NCBI GenBank assembly: GCA_026261815.1
Contig: JAMPIT010000539.1
Coordinates: forward strand, 4,046,501-4,110,500
Direction: 5' to 3'
Length of the DNA stretch: 64,000 nt
Source of the DNA: Monarcha castaneiventris obscurior
Taxonomy: Eukaryota > Chordata > Aves > Passeriformes > Monarchidae
In this document: positions 59,998-64,000 of the stretch, one piece after another
Layout of the letters: the number at the start of each line of letters is the position of its first letter
How positions within the stretch are numbered: position 1 is the stretch's first letter
The notes under the pieces: model-generated
The model's database searches: none
Seen by the model: the letters and a program-made list of their open reading frames with translations, nothing else
What the model was told of the DNA's origin: nothing
Position numbers and translations under genes: made by a program

Positions 59998-62900
59998 TTT
60001 TTTTTTAAAAAAGGGAAAAAAAAAATAACCCTTTAAAACAGTTAGATGTAATACAAATCATTTTATAGCATAAAATCAAGTTGCCAGTGTATGTATCAGT
60101 ACCACACTTCAGAGTCTTGGGCTCCCACTGCTGATGGGTGGTCCTTGCTGCCCACTCTGGGGGTCGGGAGCCCCCTGAGATCCATCCACTTCTTTGGATC
60201 AGCCCAAGCAGCACCAAGGTTTCTACAGAGTGAGGTTTAGCACCCGGAGACAAAGCACGGGGAGGTTCTTCTAGTTTAAATTTCATCGAAATGGCTACAG
60301 CTGTAAACTGAAGAAAGCACTTCCATATCTAAGCACACCTCATTAACACCCTTTGGACACAAAATTCCTGAACTGCTCAGCTTCAGCTGTATTAAAAAAA
60401 AAAAAAAAACCAAAAAAAACCAAAAACACCCAAGTAGTTCAGAAATCATTCACAAAGCAAAGGTTAAAATCTGTGTCTTCACAGTGAGTCTCTTCTGCAA
60501 ATTAAGGCATACACATTGCATCTCTATTCAGTAACAAACTGAAGGACCTTGAACAGTTCAGGAAACCCACACAGCTTACCTGGGTTTTCTGACCTCCCAA
60601 AACAAGACAAAATCCAGCCATGGGAATATGTGAAGTCTGTATTTGTCAACTGCCCACAGAAGAGAAATAAAGCATGGGAGAAACAGAACTGATTGTAAAC
60701 TGAAGCACTGGACTACTTACAATAAAAGGCACCAAGAATTTTAGAGGACAAAAAAAGGAAGGAAGATCACAAAGGGAGAATGCCCACTGAATGGAAAAGC
60801 TCATTGGATTTGTCCTGAAGCTCATCCTCAGGAAAAGCAGAGGCTGGAGGAAACCAGCTACTAGCCAGAACTTTTACTCCTGTCAGAAGGTGACAGAAAT
60901 ACAAAGCTCCAAAGTCGGTAAAAAGTCTTTGATGGTTCAAAGTTCCCTCTCTGCTCATTTTCATCACTATCGTGTTATTCTCCTAAGTACTGTTGTGCAA
61001 TCCATTTATTAAGCAATCTAAGCGGGGGATAAGGTGTTCTGGCATAATGTAATCAACAGTGTAACCAAATCAAATTGATTAAGCAGTTGAATTTTATCTC
61101 ACTATAATCTCTTCCAGTTCACACCAGGATGGCTGCTTGTGAGCCCACAGAAATGGGGGGGCAGGAGTTGTGCAATAATAGTTGCTCACAAGATTTCTCC
61201 TCCACAAAATGCTTGTAATCCAGTTAGGAATAACCACAGAAGACGCAGGATTAAAAGATTTCAGTATGTAAAAAAGTAAAAACTTTTTAAAACAGTAGTA
61301 GCTTCAGTACAAAACTGCAAATATATGTAGCAAAAAAAAAAAAAAAAAGTAGACTTTTCATTTCAGGCACCTCTTAAGACTAGTTCAAACATATCACAGA
61401 CTTTTTAAAGTACATTTCTGAATAAAGCAAACGTTATGGGCTTGCACCGGGGTCACTAGACAGTTGATTTAGGTCTGACCAGCATTAAAACAAACCATGT
61501 GCACTGGCTTAAATAAATACATTTTAAACATGATAAAGTCTATTTACTCAGTTACTGAAATTTACCTACAGAAAATAATCTTGAATTACAAGGCACAGAG
61601 TTAATTGCTGCCTGCAAGTCCAGCCTACACTAAAGGCCTACAGCTAAAGCAAAGGCAGAACGTGGTAAGTAGAGGTTATCTCAGTGAATTCTCTACACCC
61701 TCACAGCCTTCAGGGCACTGCAGCGGGAACCACATCTGGAACAGCACTTCCTCTGCAAGTGCAAGAGACACAAAGACACTCCAGGCAATGGCACTTGGTG
61801 AAGAAAAATGTGCAGAGTCTGTAGGCTTCTGCAAACATCCTGCAGAACGGGTGTTTTGGTACTGCCTGTGCTCAGCGTTTGGAACCCTGTGTTGGTTCAC
61901 TAACCACAGGTACCAGGATTTGGATTAACTGCAGTTTATAATCTGTGGGTTGCAATTGGCTAAAGCAGCACCAAAATGAGCACACTTCAGATTAAAAAAA
62001 CTGCAGTTAGTGTCAGCATCAGTTACACCAGCTGAAGAGAGGCACATCCTCTTCAAATAGTGGCATTAGGGCACAAATACGGATATTTCTATCAAAATAG
62101 TGGAATTAGGGCACAAACACGAACGTTTCTATCCACCTGCTATTTTCACCAGCATCAGATAAAGCAAGCTCAAATTAACACAAGATCCCTAATAACCTTG
62201 TTGATATATTTTCTGTTATCTTGCTAAAATGAGGCACTTTCTTTTTCTGACCAGGGTATATACACCAGTGCAGTTTTGCATGTGTGGGAATCACAAGAAA
62301 GCAAGTTCTGAATGACCAATTGAGGCTGCAGCCAGACAAAGACAGCACTGTCAACTTCAGACAACAAAGCCCAGTCCAGCACCAGTGGTTTCACACAAAG
62401 TATCTTTGAAGCATGCTGCTTTCATACCACGGAGCTGGAAGGTTGAGTCTAAGGAAGGGCTCATGCGCTCACTCCTCAGCTGGTCCCGGAACCACACATA
62501 AAGAACAGTGCACATCCTGAAAATAAAAGCCAGCTGCCACTTACTAGAGCTGCTAAAGAAGGTTAAAAAGTGTGTAAATAGAACTGCAGTTAAAAAGAGT
62601 TTATAAAAACTGAGCATCCAGGAGAGGAAAAAACTGCCCAGGTAATCCTATCCAGTGACTGGCTAACCATTTCAGACTGAACTGAAAATAGGAAGAAGCA
62701 CGGGTTCCTGTAAACAGAACCTCCACATTTTCTGTCAGTCTTCTCACAGAAAAACAATGAAGGAATTTGCCATAAAAATCTCAGATGGTGGCCCCAAGAA
62801 CGTTAAGAATTGAAACAATTAATTCTTCAAGAGCAAACAGGCTGCTGTTAAGTCTCTGGGATTCATCAAAGGGATTACACTGAAAATCTCATTTTGAGAA

Positions 62901-63732
62901 GTGTCATCCCAAATACCTCAGTCAGCCTGAGAAGGTAACTGTTAGAACTTTATTCTCAGGGTGCAAAGTCTCTTTGGACAGTGAAATAAAATCTGAGTTT
63001 AGAAGATTAATGGAAGACTTGGATCTAAACTACTCTTCCACTTCTCCACCTCAAAACTATGAAAAGCACTCATTTGAGTGAGTCATCATTATTCTAAGTT
63101 CCTTACATAAGGAGAAATCAGCTCCTGCTTCTATTAATAAATCATTGCAGGTATTCCCTGGGTCTTGCTCATTGCATTAACCATGCCTTATGCTAACTCT
63201 TCATACAATCAATCACGGTTCACTATAAGGCGAATCTCACTAATATTTCAGGCATTTTTGCAAGTAAACAAATTGTTTTCAAGCTTTACATTGACAAAAC
63301 AACTGGACAGCCAGACTTCTGTTTGTAAAACAAATTCAATCAGTAAATAGAGGATGGGAAAAGCAGCAGCTACACTTAAAGCAAAGTTATCAGAATTTGT
63401 GCTTTTCAGCAAATCTAGTAACTGATGGCTATCTAGTAAAGAAGTGGCTTCAAAGATGTCTCCTCTTTTATTTTCCTCCACTAAAATAATCAAGTGATCC
63501 CTGGAGAAGCTGGAGACTGAAACTTTAGAAATAAAGTAGGTATTTAACCTCTCAGTTGGAAAAAAAAACCTTTTCTGTTTCAGTTTCCCTGAAGCAGTAA
63601 GACTGCAAGAATATTCATTGTATAAACCATTTCTGCTTAGAGCTGTTAGTGCAAGATGCAAATCTTCAATTTAACTCGTTAAAAAGCCCTCCAAGATTCT
63701 AATCAACTTCCAACATCCATCACCCAAGGCAA
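59998..63732 (-). other. Probable long 3'UTR of the RhoG-like gene
   Basis: 3.7 kb of AT-rich sequence between the GTPase stop codon and the first poly(A) candidates, with no split-gene signals or recognised protein. Treating it as 3'UTR is inference: long 3'UTRs are common for Rho genes, and no other gene is visible. It contains a 40-bp tandem duplication at 62054-62133. Confidence 0.4.
62054..62133. repeat. 40-bp tandem duplication
   Basis: Two adjacent copies of a 40-bp segment containing aaatagtggcattagggcac (second copy aaatagtggaattagggcac) differ at a few positions. Confidence 0.75.
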
Positions 63733-64000
63733 CTACAGTAAGACACATCTTCTTGTGTTCTTCTTTGTCACAGGATACAGAACTGCACGGACAGCTTCAG
63801 CAAACACCTCCCGAACACCCTCCTGATTCAATGCCGAGCACTCCAAATATTTGACTGCTCCAATTTGTTTAGCCAGTGAAGTTCCCTGCTGCGGGGTAGT
63901 GGGAGCCAAGCTCTGCTCTTTCAACTTTTTAACCGTTTCCAGGTCATTTCTCAAGTCTCTCTTCGTGCCCACTAAAAGGATGGGGACATTTGGACAGTGG
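63733..64000 (-). CDS. RhoG-like Rho-family GTPase, C-terminal 88 codons (5' part outside the window)
   Basis: The visible part reads [19 protein letters not shown] ... [20 protein letters not shown], then [20 protein letters not shown], and ends [10 protein letters not shown]. It includes the guanine-specificity motif TKRD (TKxD) and the SAL motif (G5), and ends in a CAAX box, CVLL, after a basic stretch, predicting geranylgeranylation and membrane attachment. The residue count from HCP to the end (88) equals RhoG, and the sequence is closer to RhoG/Rac than to RhoA or Cdc42 in my reading. Enough substitutions against RhoG exist ([18 protein letters not shown]) to suggest a paralog. The P-loop and switch regions lie right of the window. 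The stop is TAG at 63735-63733. Confidence 0.87.
   Translation of the reverse strand, partial: HCPNVPILLVGTKRDLRNDLETVKKLKEQSLAPTTPQQGTSLAKQIGAVKYLECSALNQEGVREVFAEAVRAVLYPVTKKNTRRCVLL

Overview
The window is nuclear DNA from a bird. The evidence is three long split genes with GT-AG introns, short introns by vertebrate standards, CpG-island promoters, and a truncated CR1 LINE 3' end at 28165-28270, the typical avian retroposon. All four genes read on the minus strand, head to tail. In transcription order (right to left) they are a RhoG-like Rho GTPase, TAF1, OGT and GCNA. TAF1-OGT-GCNA is the gene order I know from mammalian X-chromosome synteny.

Layout from left to right. 1-5900 is the 5' two-thirds of GCNA (germ-cell SprT-like nuclear acidic protein); eight exons are visible and the metallopeptidase active site lies off the left edge. 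Its CpG-island promoter with an NRF1 site is at 5901-5990. 6100-28679 is OGT (O-GlcNAc transferase), complete in 22 coding exons of 3138 nt, encoding 1045 residues. Its CpG island is at about 28380-29005. A 22-bp-unit GC-rich minisatellite fills 29010-29790. 30516-59688 is TAF1 (largest TFIID subunit), for which I assembled 40 coding exons totalling 5922 nt, an exact multiple of three (1973 residues plus stop). Its first intron holds a second GC-rich array built from 10-bp units (58950-59500). 59690-59950 is the TAF1 promoter/CpG island. 59850-63732 is the probable long 3'UTR of the RhoG-like gene, and its last 88 codons run off the right edge.

Functionally, TAF1 starts RNA polymerase II transcription, OGT glycosylates nuclear and cytosolic proteins according to nutrient state, GCNA acts in germline genome maintenance, and the Rho GTPase acts at membranes. 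They share position and strand, not a pathway. The spacing is tight: candidate poly(A) signals of the RhoG-like gene and of OGT lie within about 230 bp of the next gene's start codon.

No new mobile system, CRISPR array, toxin system or viral gene was found. The features most worth a second look are non-coding. They are the CpG-rich, inverted-repeat-bearing intron 4 of OGT with a poison-exon candidate, the two minisatellites flanking TAF1 that share a 10-bp core, two GC-AG introns in TAF1, and candidate cassette exons in TAF1 and GCNA. Exon coordinates were read by eye from splice consensus, reading phase and remembered human proteins, and have not been checked against transcripts.
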